The notes: generated from the sequence alone by a model not told the origin. 64,000 nucleotides of DNA from a bacterium (GCA_021372535.1 JAJFUH010000206.1:1-64000), one strand, 5' to 3'. Positions 54,156-63,382 are shown, counted from the first letter of the stretch. Numbers and translations are program-made.

Positions 54156-56096
54156 ATGGAAGACAAGAAAATACATGATGACGCGTCACGTGCTCCGAAA
54201 AGCACGGCTCCCCATACGATCTCGGTCGATGAAACCGAAGGCATCGGGGGTAAGGTCAAGGTCACGATAGACGGCGTCGAAGTGAGAGTGCCGTTCGGGA
54301 CCACCATCCTCGATGCGGCAAAGATGATCAACATCCGCATTCCGACACTCTGTTATCACGAAGACCTCTGCGTCGCAGGCGTATGCCGCGTCTGCGTGGT
54401 CGAGGTGGAAGGCCAGCGGACGCTCCAGGCCGCGTGCGCCTACCCGGTGACCCAGCCGATCGTGGTAAAAACCACATCCGCGAAGGTACGCCGCGCCCGG
54501 AGGAACATTATCGATCTTCTGCTCTCCAAGCATTACGGCGAGTGTTACTCCTGCGTGCGGAACAACAACTGCGAGCTGCAGTCACTCGCGAAAGAATACG
54601 GCGTCGACACCTACCGTTTCGGCCATGTGACGAGCCGCCGTTTCGAGGTCGACGAGAGCAGCTACTCAGTCCGTCGCGACATGGACAAGTGCGTGCTCTG
54701 CCGCCGCTGTGTGCGGACCTGCATCGATCTTCAGGAGGTCGGTGTTCTGGAAGCCATAAACCGGAGCAACCAGACCAGAATCGGCACCTTCATGGACAAG
54801 CCGCTCGCCGATGTCATCTGCATCAACTGCGGCCAGTGCATCAACCGCTGCCCGACCGGAGCGCTCAAGGCAAACGACCCCTCCGATGAAATCTGGGCGG
54901 CTATCGACGACCCGACGAAGCATGTGGTCATGCAGACCGCGCCGAGTCCGCGCGCCGGTATCGGCGAGGAATTCGGCCTCGAACCGGGTCATCCGCTCAC
55001 CTTCGAGCTCAACACCGCTGTCAGGCGCTGCGGTTTCGACAAGGTGTTCGACACGAATTTCACCGCCGACCTCACCATCATCGAGGAAGGCACCGAGCTC
55101 ATCCTGCGTCTCTACAACGCCCTTGTGAAGAAGGACCCGCAGGCGGTGCTCCCGCAGTTCACATCCTGTTCGCCGGGCTGGGTGAAGTACATCGAGCATT
55201 TCTATCCCGAGTACCTCCCCCATGTATCGTCAGCCAAGAGCCCGCAGCAGATGTTCGGCTCGGTCATCAAGACCTACTACGCCAAGATCAACAACATCGA
55301 TCCGGCTGACATCGTGACCGTGGCGCTCATGCCGTGCTCGGCAAAGAAGTTCGAGTGCAACCGTCCCGAGATGTCCGATTCCGGTTACAAGGATGTCGAT
55401 TACGGCCTCACGACCCGTGAGCTCGCGCAGATGATCCGCGAGGCGGGCATCGACCTGCCCAAGATGCCGAAGAGCGATTTCGACGACCCGTTCGGAACTG
55501 CGACCGGCTCGGGAGTCATCTTCGGCGCGACCGGCGGCGTGATGGAAGCGGCGCTGAGAACCGTGTACGAGCTCGTGACCGGCACAATCGCCGATCCGGA
55601 CGTCCTTGCAGGACAGGTGAGCGAAATCCGCGGTTTCGACGGCATCAAGTACAAGGAACTGACCCTTCCCGACAAGCTCGGGCCGGTTCCCGATCTCCTC
55701 AAGATGAACAAGGGCCTGCCGTTCGACAACTGGGACTGGCTCAAGGGCGCAACCCTCAAGCTCGCGGTCGCCCACGGCACCGCGAACGCCAAGAAGGTGC
55801 TCGAAAACATCATCGCCGGCGGGAAATTCAGCGAATGCCACTTCATCGAGTTCATGGCATGCCCCGGCGGATGTCTCGGCGGCGGCGGTCAGCCCATTCC
55901 GACGAGCCCCGAAATCCGCAAGGCGCGCGCGAAAGCCATCTACGACGAAGACCGCGCCTACGAGATCAGGAAGTCGCACGACAACCCGGCGATCATCGAA
56001 ATCTACACGAAGTTCCTGACCGAGGGTCCCAACGGCCATCTCGCGCACAAACTGCTCCATACGCACTACACCCCGCGCGGGAGATACATCGTCTGA
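54156..56096 (+). CDS. [FeFe]-hydrogenase catalytic subunit (HydA-like)
   Basis: A 646-residue enzyme that makes or oxidises H2. N-terminal iron-sulphur modules come in the usual order: plant-type [2Fe-2S] with LCVAGVCRVCVVE (Cys about 75-100), His-Cys cluster in HYGECYSCVRNNNC, then two [4Fe-4S] in CVLCRRCVRTC and CINCGQCINRCPTGA. H-cluster motifs are TSCSPGW, MPCSAKKFE and EFMACPGGCLGGGGQP, all intact. It belongs to group A, most like trimeric HydABC types. The ATG at 54156 is supported by GAGGAAAAATT; the frame is open to 54117. Maturases HydEFG are not in the window. Confidence 0.95.
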   Translation: MEDKKIHDDASRAPKSTAPHTISVDETEGIGGKVKVTIDGVEVRVPFGTTILDAAKMINIRIPTLCYHEDLCVAGVCRVCVVEVEGQRTLQAACAYPVTQPIVVKTTSAKVRRARRNIIDLLLSKHYGECYSCVRNNNCELQSLAKEYGVDTYRFGHVTSRRFEVDESSYSVRRDMDKCVLCRRCVRTCIDLQEVGVLEAINRSNQTRIGTFMDKPLADVICINCGQCINRCPTGALKANDPSDEIWAAIDDPTKHVVMQTAPSPRAGIGEEFGLEPGHPLTFELNTAVRRCGFDKVFDTNFTADLTIIEEGTELILRLYNALVKKDPQAVLPQFTSCSPGWVKYIEHFYPEYLPHVSSAKSPQQMFGSVIKTYYAKINNIDPADIVTVALMPCSAKKFECNRPEMSDSGYKDVDYGLTTRELAQMIREAGIDLPKMPKSDFDDPFGTATGSGVIFGATGGVMEAALRTVYELVTGTIADPDVLAGQVSEIRGFDGIKYKELTLPDKLGPVPDLLKMNKGLPFDNWDWLKGATLKLAVAHGTANAKKVLENIIAGGKFSECHFIEFMACPGGCLGGGGQPIPTSPEIRKARAKAIYDEDRAYEIRKSHDNPAIIEIYTKFLTEGPNGHLAHKLLHTHYTPRGRYIV

Positions 56097-56128
56097 GACT
56101 CTTTCGGGCGGAAGTTTAGAAACAGAAA

Positions 56129-56162
56129 GGCCCTCTCCTGAAAACAGGGGAGGGCTTTTTTA
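56129..56162 (+). terminator. Rho-independent terminator of the hydrogenase operon
   Basis: GCCCTCTCCT and AGGGGAGGGC pair with one G-T mismatch, followed by six T. It lies 35 bases after the hydA stop codon. Confidence 0.85.
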
Positions 56163-56190
56163 TGTGGTTTATATTTGAATTTTGAAAAAA

Positions 56191-56424
56191 TTACATTTTT
56201 TCCAGTATTCTCTTGAATTGTTCGGGAGTTATTTCTATCTCACGCAGTATTTCACGGATTAATGGTCTGGCTAAAACTCTGCAGGGATGACAGGGAACAG
56301 TGGTATATCTGCCGTCTGAATGGCGGAAGAATACATGGCTTCCTTTTTGTCTAACGATGGCAAATCCTATATTTATGAGAAGTTTTTCAAGCGTACCGTA
56401 TGTGACAATAGGCAGTTTTGTCAT
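56191..56424 (-). CDS. hicA: HicA-type mRNA interferase toxin
   Basis: A 77-residue HicA/YcfA-family toxin that cleaves mRNA through a double-stranded RNA-binding-like fold. The pattern [18 protein letters not shown] and the catalytic-His segment [14 protein letters not shown] are clear, then [23 protein letters not shown]. It overlaps the upstream antitoxin gene by four bases (ATGA). The length is normal for the family. Confidence 0.88.
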   Translation of the reverse strand: MTKLPIVTYGTLEKLLINIGFAIVRQKGSHVFFRHSDGRYTTVPCHPCRVLARPLIREILREIEITPEQFKRILEKM

Positions 56425-56639
56425 AAAGCAACTTCTATTTGCTGCAGGCCGACAAAATGGGGCAGACTGTCAGCGGGTTTTCCGTATTCCTCAAAACATA
56501 TCTCCAGAACTTCCTTGAGGTTCTTCTGGAGTTCATCAAGAGATTCCGCCTGAGTATGCGCTCCGGGAATTCCGGGAACCATTCCGACATAAAGGCTCGT
56601 CTCAGGATCCCATTCAACATATGCAGTAAATGTTTTCAT
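56421..56639 (-). CDS. hicB: HicB-type antitoxin
   Basis: A 72-residue HicB-family antitoxin. The partial RNase H-like fold is seen in [23 protein letters not shown] and [24 protein letters not shown]. The C-terminal DNA-binding helix of longer HicB proteins is missing, so autoregulation may be weak or use another fold. It precedes hicA, the reverse of the classic E. coli order. GGGGAATACTGT precedes the ATG. Confidence 0.88.
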   Translation of the reverse strand: MKTFTAYVEWDPETSLYVGMVPGIPGAHTQAESLDELQKNLKEVLEICFEEYGKPADSLPHFVGLQQIEVAL

Positions 56640-56750
56640 ACAGTATTCCCCATAGTATTACTAACTTCGTTGTGATGTTCTGACATGTATAAAATTACAG
56701 CTATTGTTAATTCCTGTCAACTTGTATTTCAGAATCGCAGGAATCACCTG

Positions 56751-57377
56751 TCAGTCGAACTCCGCCGGAAGTCCCGGTTCGCGCCAGTGTTTGAACACAT
56801 CGGCGATGTGGCGTTCGTTGGTCCGCTCCCATGAGAGCGGGGGGAGATTATCGGGGGAGAAAAAACCAACATCTGATGTCTCGTTGCTTGTTTTGAGCTC
56901 GCCGCCGGTTCTGTCGCAGAGAAAGACGAGCTTGTAGGCATGATAGAACGGCAGCGGTTCGCGCCTGTTGGCATCGTAAACGCCGACAAGCGTGCGGGGG
57001 ACGGCGATAATGCCGCTCTCCTCGAACACCTCGCGGGCTGCAACCGCGGAGGGACGCTCACCGACATCGGCCCAGCCGCCGGGCATGCACCAGCCGCCGT
57101 CCTCGATCTCGCGGACGAGGAGGATTTTCCCTTCGCAGACCACAGCGCCGCGGACGCCGACTTTCGGAGTCGCATAACCGGGCTGGGAAAGGAAATTTTC
57201 GAGGAGCGGTTCCTTCGGCAGTCCGGTATGGCTCTCCACTATTTCGGCGGCAATCTCCGCAAGACGGCGGTAGCGCTGGTTGTTGTACTCGTTGTCGCTG
57301 TAGGCAAGCCCGGTCTGGCTGATCGCCTGTATCTCGCGCGCCCATTCGAGCCAGCGGGGCAGATTCTCTTCCGTCAC
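56751..57377 (-). CDS. NUDIX hydrolase with N-terminal NUDIX_N domain
   Basis: A 208-residue hydrolase of nucleoside-diphosphate-linked compounds, probably ADP-ribose-like. An N-terminal helical NUDIX_N part (about 5-65, LPRWLEWAREIQAISQTGLAY) is followed by the NUDIX box GWADVGERPSAVAAREVFEESGI (about 120-142), with all catalytic Glu residues. The length is typical. The GTG start has AAGGA upstream. It is monocistronic on the minus strand beside HicBA. Confidence 0.9.
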   Translation of the reverse strand: MTEENLPRWLEWAREIQAISQTGLAYSDNEYNNQRYRRLAEIAAEIVESHTGLPKEPLLENFLSQPGYATPKVGVRGAVVCEGKILLVREIEDGGWCMPGGWADVGERPSAVAAREVFEESGIIAVPRTLVGVYDANRREPLPFYHAYKLVFLCDRTGGELKTSNETSDVGFFSPDNLPPLSWERTNERHIADVFKHWREPGLPAEFD

Positions 57378-57407
57378 TATTTTAAATCCTTATGTACAGG
57401 AGTTTAA

Positions 57408-57592
57408 CCACGGAGAAACACGGATGAACACGGAGAAAAAATGAATCAATGTATGATTTATACATACGTGGTATATAACCGCAACAATACTGTGTTCCCC
57501 TGGTGTACCGGAATAATCCTCGGCACAGTACAATAATCGGCTATTTCCCCCCTTCTTTCAAAGGGGGGAAACGGCGCAGCCGAGGGGGTCAG
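57408..57592. repeat. Spacer repeats (ACACGG words; GGGGAAACGGCGCAGCCGAGGGGG)
   Basis: ACCACGGAGAAACACGGATGAACACGG resembles the 3673-3716 family. Near 57545 a TTTCCCCCCTTCTTTCAAAGGGGGGAAA hairpin is followed by CGGCGCAGCCGAGGGGGTC, also found at 5987-6013. Confidence 0.6.
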
Positions 57593-57603
57593 AGACAGAC
57601 GGA

Positions 57604-58902
57604 TTATTTCAGATCATCGAGATTTTTCGGTGGATCGTACCGTGCAAGGAACGGCCGTGTTACCGGTTTGCCGTTCTTGTCCTTGTCCATGGGGCCGAAA
57701 CAGCTGAAATAGACGGTGTGATCGCTTGCACCGAGGGCGCCGAAACATCCCTCAACACCCTCGACTTTCCCGACCCAGTGGAATTTCCGGGTCTTGAGGT
57801 CGAGAACGGTGAGCACCTCGAGGGCATCCTCGTACACCGGGCCGCCGTGATTGCCGGCGAGGAAGTAGAGCCTGCCCCATGACTCGTCGAGCGCGATGTT
57901 CGGCGTATAGTGCTGTTTTTCCGGAAGCCCGAGCACATGACCGTAATTGTCGAGTTTGCCGGTCTTCGTGTCATAGCTCCATACGAACCCGTCGGTTGTG
58001 ATGGCGTAGATGACATTCTGTTTCGACACGACCGAGGCGCGGAAATCCCTTTTCTCTCCAGGCAGAAAGATATCGATGTCGCTGAACACTTCGGTGTCGG
58101 GATCGAACCGGGTGAGACCGCCGAGGTCATTGGCAAAATAACAGAAGCCGTTGTAATCCATGATCATCTCGCGAACCCGGTCGACAAGATGGGTCAGGCG
58201 TGCGATCGATTCGTACTGGTTGAGCTCCATGGTCGTGAGATTGATGCGCCAGAACTTTGCGCGGCTCACCGTGATACCGTTGACAATGTTGCGTTTTTCG
58301 TCGTAGTAGAGCCCGACGACCGCGCTCTGCGGGCAGGGAATACCAAAGTAATCGACATCACCGGTTTTCGGATCGTACTTGATGACAGCTCCGCCGGCAT
58401 AGCTCTTGGGATAGTACGCCTGAGTGTATTCATGATCGTAGGAGCTTCCCAGGTAACCCGCCATGTAGAGGTTTCCCTTGGAATCCGGCTGAATGTTCGA
58501 GTGGATTTTCCCGTGGCCGGGTGTCTCGGCGTTCGAATAGATTGCGCTGGCCCGGTCGAGCTCGAATTTGACCGTCGCCTTGTCCGATTTGGGGTCGTAC
58601 ACGGAAATCGCCGTATTGCCGAATCCCCAGGGCCGGTCATAACGGTCGGCATTGCGGGCGTCGGTACCCCAGTGGTCGCCGCCGCAGAACCAGATTTTAC
58701 CGTCCGGGGTTTCGCATATCTTGTTCCAGTTGGTGTTCTGGGTGGTTTCGCCTTTCCATTCGAGCCCTCCGGCCTGGTAGCTCTTGAGTTTGATTTTTTT
58801 CAGCGAATCGATCTTTATCGACTGAGCAAAAACCACCTGAGAGAAAAATGTAAGCATAAGCAGTGAAAAAACAAGTGAATATAGATTACGTCGCCCGTTC
58901 AT
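57604..58902 (-). CDS. Secreted beta-propeller protein
   Basis: A 432-residue exported protein: signal peptide about 1-27 (RNLYSLVFSLLMLTFFSQVVFA-Q), then propeller-like repeats with KICETPDGKIWFCGGDH, SNIQPDSKGNLYMAGYLG, REMIMDYNGFCYFANDLGGLTRFDPD and RASVVSKQNVIYAITTDG. It resembles SMP-30/gluconolactonase- or Vgb-type propellers, but no catalytic triad was assigned. The ATG at 58902 was chosen for a clear AGGAGG; upstream frame to 58971 is not needed. It has no PNPFN domain, unlike its divergent neighbour at 59232. Confidence 0.82.
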   Translation of the reverse strand: MNGRRNLYSLVFSLLMLTFFSQVVFAQSIKIDSLKKIKLKSYQAGGLEWKGETTQNTNWNKICETPDGKIWFCGGDHWGTDARNADRYDRPWGFGNTAISVYDPKSDKATVKFELDRASAIYSNAETPGHGKIHSNIQPDSKGNLYMAGYLGSSYDHEYTQAYYPKSYAGGAVIKYDPKTGDVDYFGIPCPQSAVVGLYYDEKRNIVNGITVSRAKFWRINLTTMELNQYESIARLTHLVDRVREMIMDYNGFCYFANDLGGLTRFDPDTEVFSDIDIFLPGEKRDFRASVVSKQNVIYAITTDGFVWSYDTKTGKLDNYGHVLGLPEKQHYTPNIALDESWGRLYFLAGNHGGPVYEDALEVLTVLDLKTRKFHWVGKVEGVEGCFGALGASDHTVYFSCFGPMDKDKNGKPVTRPFLARYDPPKNLDDLK

Positions 58903-59231
58903 AAATCTTCGCCTCCTGACAAAGCGTTCTTGTATTGCATGAAGGATTTCTCCGAGTGACACACCATACATTGATTTTATGAAATTTTACGGTTATTTAC
59001 AATACAAATCTTCCAGATTGAATTATAAGTGTGGTTTTTCTCGACAGTTTTACAGCTATCAGGCAATTATTCGATGCTGAAAACAACCGGAAAGCCGGAT
59101 TATTCATCTTGACACACTCATGTTTATCAAAGTAAATTTAAAACTATCTGCATTATTGAAAATAACTTGTTGATGTTTACATCATGCCGATTCTTTTAAA
59201 GTATCACTCTGCTTGGGGAAAGATACGAAGT
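58903..59231. other. Divergent promoter region
   Basis: An AT-rich 330-base spacer between two divergent secreted propeller genes. It should contain both promoters, and I see no repeat or hairpin worth naming. Confidence 0.4.
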
Positions 59232-61343
59232 ATGATTTGTCTACGTATATCAGTGTTGTTTGCGATGCTTTTCTTTTTTTCGTCATCCGTTTTCCCCGGC
59301 GACGGTGACGCCACCGACGGGCTGTGGAGAAAATATACCACAAAGGACGGGCTCGCCCTGAACCAGATGCGCGACGTCAACGCCGACCCGCGTGGGGGCA
59401 TCTGGGCCAGCACATTCGGCGGCGGCGTCTCTTATTTCAACGGCACTTCATGGAAAACATACACCACTGCAAACAGCGGCCTCGAAACCGACGATATCTA
59501 TTCCGTCGCCGTGGATCACGACAACGTCATCTGGTTCGGCCATGGTGACGCTCATGTTACGAGCTACGACGGGACTACATGGAAAATACACTACGACAGC
59601 CCCACGCGAATCCACAACATCGTCGTCGACCGGAACAATGTCAAGTGGATCGCCTCGAACGGCAGCGGCCTCGCCCGGTATGACGGTGTATCCATGACCA
59701 TCTTCACACGCGACAACAGCCCCGCTGTCAACAATATACCCGTAGGTCTCGCGGTGGACTTCGACAACTCTCTGTGGGTGGGGTTTTACTACGATTACGG
59801 CGTCTCGAAAATAACCGATGGGAAATGGTCAATCCTCACTCTCTCGGATATAAATCCCGTGTACGATGTAACGGCGATGAGCGTCGATGGTAACGGCTCG
59901 GTCTGGATGGGGTGCAGCGTCGGTGAATACGGCGTCTGGCGTCACGACACGGACGGTTCGGTGACCTGCTACGGGCCCGAAAATCTCGTGACAGGCAAAG
60001 TGTGGGACATGGCAATCGACCACGACAATGTCGTCTGGTTCGGCGAGGATGGCGGTGTGACAAGTTACGATGGCGTTTCATGGCAGCATTACACAACGGA
60101 GAACAGCGGCCTCGGCAACAATACGGTCATCGGCGTCACGGTCGACACCGAAAATGTCAAATGGTTTGCGACGTTCGAGGGGGTTTCGAGCTTTAACTAC
60201 CAGTCCGGACCGTATATCATCATTTCCTCCCCAAACGGCGGCGAACTCTGGGAACGGGGCAGTACACAGACAGTTTCCTGGCTGTCAAAGGAAGTCGAGT
60301 CTGTCAGAATCGAGTATTCTTCCGACGGCGGTACAACCTGGAACATGGCGGTGGACAATGTGAAAGCTTCGGACGGCAGGTATCAATTGATACTTCCCGA
60401 CATCGATTCCCGCACGATGTTTCTGCGTATCGCCGATACATCGAATCCCGACCTGAAGGACACGAGCAACGGCGCCTTCACCATTTCATCCCCCTTTGTG
60501 AAGCTGACCTCGCCGGTCGGCGACGAACGGTGGGCCGGCGGCAAATCGCACCTCATCACCTGGGTTTCACTCGGCATCGACATGGTTGCGCTGGAATACT
60601 CACCCGATAACGGGAAGAACTGGTATACGGTCACCGAAAGAACCGATGCCTCATCAGGCACATTCTCCTGGATTCCCCCGGATATCGAATCATCGGAATG
60701 TCTGGTAAGAATAACCGACATTGCCGGGATTGACCGGACAGATGTCAGCGCCCGGCCGTTCACTGTCTCGTCACCCTATATCATCGTTCTTTCACCGAAC
60801 GGCGGAGAGGAATGGGAAGCGCTGTCCAGGTATACGATCAGGTGGGATTCCGACGGCGTCGAACGGGTTTCGATCGACTATTCGGTCGATGGCGGTTTGA
60901 GCTGGAACAACCTCAAGACCGGCGCCGATGCCAACAAATTCTCATATGTCTGGAGGCCCACCATCGGCTCCATGACGTATCTCGTGCGGGTTACCGATGA
61001 CGATAACATATCGGTCATCGATGAAAGCGACAATCTCTTTTCCATAGCGCCCGTGACTTCGGTCGATGAAACCGTACCACAAACCATCACCCTGTATCAG
61101 AACACTCCGAACCCGTTCAACGGCAGCACAACAATCCGTTTCGCCCTCCCGGGGGATGAGCATGTCACACTCGCCGTGTATACGGTGAACGGCCAGCTCA
61201 TCGATACAGTCGTCGACGGGTATCTCCGGGCCGGTTACCACTCGGCGGCATGGGTAGATAAAGGATATTCCACCGGTCTATATTTTGCCATGCTCAGGGC
61301 CGGTACCGAAACGCGCACCATGAAGATGCTTCTCGTAAAATGA
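59232..61343 (+). CDS. Secreted 7-blade propeller protein with Ig-like repeats and PNPFN C-terminal domain
   Basis: About 703 residues. ATG 59232 gives a good signal peptide (ISVLFAMLFFFSSSVFPG); GGGGAAAG lies 10-12 bases upstream. The ORF also extends to 59184. Seven propeller repeats (for example DHDNVVWFGEDGGVTSYDGV) occupy about 35-330. Three beta-sandwich repeats follow, each starting like ISSPNGGELWERGS, LTSPVGDERWAGGK and LSPNGGEEWEALS and containing SVRIEYSSDGGTTW-type strands. The end (from about 615), LYQNTPNPFNGSTTIRF...MKMLLVK, is the sorting domain. It is probably a surface-bound recognition protein. Confidence 0.85.
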   Translation: MICLRISVLFAMLFFFSSSVFPGDGDATDGLWRKYTTKDGLALNQMRDVNADPRGGIWASTFGGGVSYFNGTSWKTYTTANSGLETDDIYSVAVDHDNVIWFGHGDAHVTSYDGTTWKIHYDSPTRIHNIVVDRNNVKWIASNGSGLARYDGVSMTIFTRDNSPAVNNIPVGLAVDFDNSLWVGFYYDYGVSKITDGKWSILTLSDINPVYDVTAMSVDGNGSVWMGCSVGEYGVWRHDTDGSVTCYGPENLVTGKVWDMAIDHDNVVWFGEDGGVTSYDGVSWQHYTTENSGLGNNTVIGVTVDTENVKWFATFEGVSSFNYQSGPYIIISSPNGGELWERGSTQTVSWLSKEVESVRIEYSSDGGTTWNMAVDNVKASDGRYQLILPDIDSRTMFLRIADTSNPDLKDTSNGAFTISSPFVKLTSPVGDERWAGGKSHLITWVSLGIDMVALEYSPDNGKNWYTVTERTDASSGTFSWIPPDIESSECLVRITDIAGIDRTDVSARPFTVSSPYIIVLSPNGGEEWEALSRYTIRWDSDGVERVSIDYSVDGGLSWNNLKTGADANKFSYVWRPTIGSMTYLVRVTDDDNISVIDESDNLFSIAPVTSVDETVPQTITLYQNTPNPFNGSTTIRFALPGDEHVTLAVYTVNGQLIDTVVDGYLRAGYHSAAWVDKGYSTGLYFAMLRAGTETRTMKMLLVK

Positions 61344-61570
61344 TTGTTTCGACACTCTACCCCTTTTTTTATGCGCAAAAACATTTTCAAATCCTGTAAA
61401 TGGCGCTGTCTGTGATACGGAGCGGCGGTGCATACACTTTTTTACCCCGGAGAGCGCTAAAATGTGTATATTTTACCGGAAATATCAACGAACACTCTTT
61501 TTCATCACCCTGCGAGACCTTTACCGATGAGTCGATAATCGGTACCTCTGGTAACAGGAGGGTATACGCC

Positions 61571-62077
61571 ATGAACCACGACATCTCGATCATCCGTCCG
61601 CAAATGACCGGCGATAATATACGCCTGCGGGGAGAAGGAATGCCCCCGTCCCGCCTGAAAGGCATCAAAAAGGGTCTCCGGACACTCCATACCCTCGAAC
61701 TGATGGCGGTCACCATCTACCGTTTCCAGATTACCGGCGAGGTGGGAGAGCTCAACCGTCAGCTCATCGCCGCCATGTGTAACGAAATGACACACTTCCA
61801 GGATTTCCAGGTCAAACTTTACGAATACGGCTGGAAACCGAGTATTATAAGATGGGTATACTGGATTGTCGGTTTCTACTTCGGTTTCTTCTCGCGGCTC
61901 ATGGGGAGAACGGCGATACTGAGAACCGGTATATGGGTGGAAACAAAAGCCGTTCATCACTACGACGAACTCCTCGGAACAATCGACTGGGACGAGGATA
62001 CCCGGAAGATAGTGGAAAAAGACCAGTCAGACGAGTACGGGCACATCACCATGTGGAAATCTTTTTTAGATCAGTAA
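61571..62077 (+). CDS. Coq7-like/ferritin-like diiron protein
   Basis: A 168-residue protein resembling demethoxyubiquinone hydroxylase (Coq7) and related ferritin-like carboxylate-bridged diiron proteins. Likely metal ligands are Glu in HTLELMAVTIYRF, the EMTH motif, Glu in GIWVETKAVHHY, and Glu/His in SDEYGHITMW. It probably performs an O2-dependent hydroxylation or acts as a diiron redox protein. The ATG at 61571 has AGGAGG eight bases before it; the frame is open to 61400. No ubiquinone or menaquinone genes adjoin it. Confidence 0.75.
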   Translation: MNHDISIIRPQMTGDNIRLRGEGMPPSRLKGIKKGLRTLHTLELMAVTIYRFQITGEVGELNRQLIAAMCNEMTHFQDFQVKLYEYGWKPSIIRWVYWIVGFYFGFFSRLMGRTAILRTGIWVETKAVHHYDELLGTIDWDEDTRKIVEKDQSDEYGHITMWKSFLDQ

Positions 62078-62186
62078 AAAAGCAAGGGCCGACCATCTGA
62101 TACCGAAACAACTGGAAACATGGCATACAATACATACGTTTTAACCGTCCTCATAAACGTTCTGCTAATACACTGAAGGAGCGACT

Positions 62187-62540
62187 ATGTTCTGCCCTGT
62201 CTGCAGGAACGAAAAACGTGAAGGAATATCAATATGCCCCGAATGCAATGTTCCTTTGGTCGATGAACTCCCGCCCGAACAGGAACCGGAATACATGGAA
62301 TTCACACCTGTGTTTTCGACCGCAAATCCCGTTCTCATCGCCATGGCAAAGTCTATTCTGCAGGACGCGGGAATACAGTATACCGTCAAGGGAGAAAACC
62401 TCCAGAATCTTTTCGGGTACGGGCTTATCGGCATAGGATTCAATCCCGTTACAGGCGTTGTCGAAATACAGGTCGATGTGCCGGATTACGATGAAGCCCG
62501 CGAGCTCCTGAAGTATCTCGAAATCGAAGAATCGGCCTGA
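62187..62540 (+). CDS. Zinc-ribbon DUF2007-type protein
   Basis: A 117-residue protein: a four-Cys zinc ribbon (MFCPVCRNEKREGISICPECNVPL, Cys pairs about 3-6 and 17-20) followed by a DUF2007-like domain (about 40-110, FSTANPVLIAMAKSILQDAGIQYTV and EIQVDVPDYDEARELL). DUF2007 resembles signal-transducing PII-like folds, but its role is unknown. AAGGAGCG precedes the ATG. Confidence 0.8.
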   Translation: MFCPVCRNEKREGISICPECNVPLVDELPPEQEPEYMEFTPVFSTANPVLIAMAKSILQDAGIQYTVKGENLQNLFGYGLIGIGFNPVTGVVEIQVDVPDYDEARELLKYLEIEESA

Positions 62541-62562
62541 CCGGGATTATCCGAACATCAAA

Positions 62563-62790
62563 TGGAACACGGATATACACGGATCATGCGGATTTTCGCG
62601 GATTTATTCATACAATTATTGTACCGTCGGTCGAACAGTGACATCGGATTGCGTCATGCCGAACTTGTTTCGGTATCTGTTTCGAATATCGGTATCATTA
62701 TTTATTCATCGAAGGAGTTAATAACTACCAATGTTAGTATAAATAACATATTACATCTTTTCGTGTCTTCGTGTCTTTGTGGTTAAATAT
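62563..62790. repeat. Tandem of three spacer repeat types
   Basis: Contains an inverted copy of the ATCCGTGTATATCC type (about 62565-62610), the CGTCATGCCGAACTTGTTTCGGTATCT type (62653-62679), and the GTATAAATAACATATTACATCTTTTCGTGTCTTCGTGTCTTTGTGG type (62728-62783). Confidence 0.65.
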
Positions 62791-62820
62791 TTGAAAAATA
62801 CCCCGGATTAAGGAAAAACG

Positions 62821-63375
62821 ATGAAAAAATTACTCGGCGTCATGGGAAGCCCCCGCAAAAACGGCAATACGCATATCCTCGTTTCAAAAATTCTCGAGGG
62901 CGCGCAGGACAGCGGCGCTCAAACGGAGGTGATTTTCCTCGGCGACCTGACAATCAGGGAGTGCAACGGCTGTCATGCCTGCTGGGAAACGGGATCATGC
63001 AGCAAGAAGGACGACATGATCCCCCTGTACGAAAAAATCACCGTGAGCGATGTCATCGTCTTCGGAACGCCGGTATACTGGTACGGTCCCACAGCGCTCA
63101 TGAAGGGATTCCTCGACCGTTTCGTTTATTTCAACAGTCCCGCAACGAGGGGAGTCATAAAGGGCAAATCCGCCGTGCTCGCCGTTCCCTATGAAGAGGA
63201 CAATACCGAAACCGCCGAGCCGCTGCTGACGCTGTTTCGGAAGTCATTCGAATACCTTGAAATGAATATCGCAGGAACAATCATCGCTCCCGGAGTCGGC
63301 GGGAAAGGCGAAATCCTCGCAAAGAAAAACCTTCTGGACAAAGCGTACGAGCTCGGGAAAAAGCTTGTGGGATAA
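62821..63375 (+). CDS. Flavodoxin-fold NAD(P)H-dependent reductase with Cys motif
   Basis: A 184-residue flavoprotein of the NADPH-dependent FMN reductase/iron-sulphur flavoprotein type. The FMN phosphate loop is MGSPRKNGNTHIL, and a CNGCHACWETGSC segment (about 49-61) may bind an iron-sulphur cluster or metal. VIVFGTPVYWYGPTALMKGFLDR is the usual flavin-site loop. It probably transfers electrons to small molecules or quinones. AAGGAAAAACG precedes the ATG. Confidence 0.88.
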   Translation: MKKLLGVMGSPRKNGNTHILVSKILEGAQDSGAQTEVIFLGDLTIRECNGCHACWETGSCSKKDDMIPLYEKITVSDVIVFGTPVYWYGPTALMKGFLDRFVYFNSPATRGVIKGKSAVLAVPYEEDNTETAEPLLTLFRKSFEYLEMNIAGTIIAPGVGGKGEILAKKNLLDKAYELGKKLVG

Positions 63376-63382
63376 AGACAGG

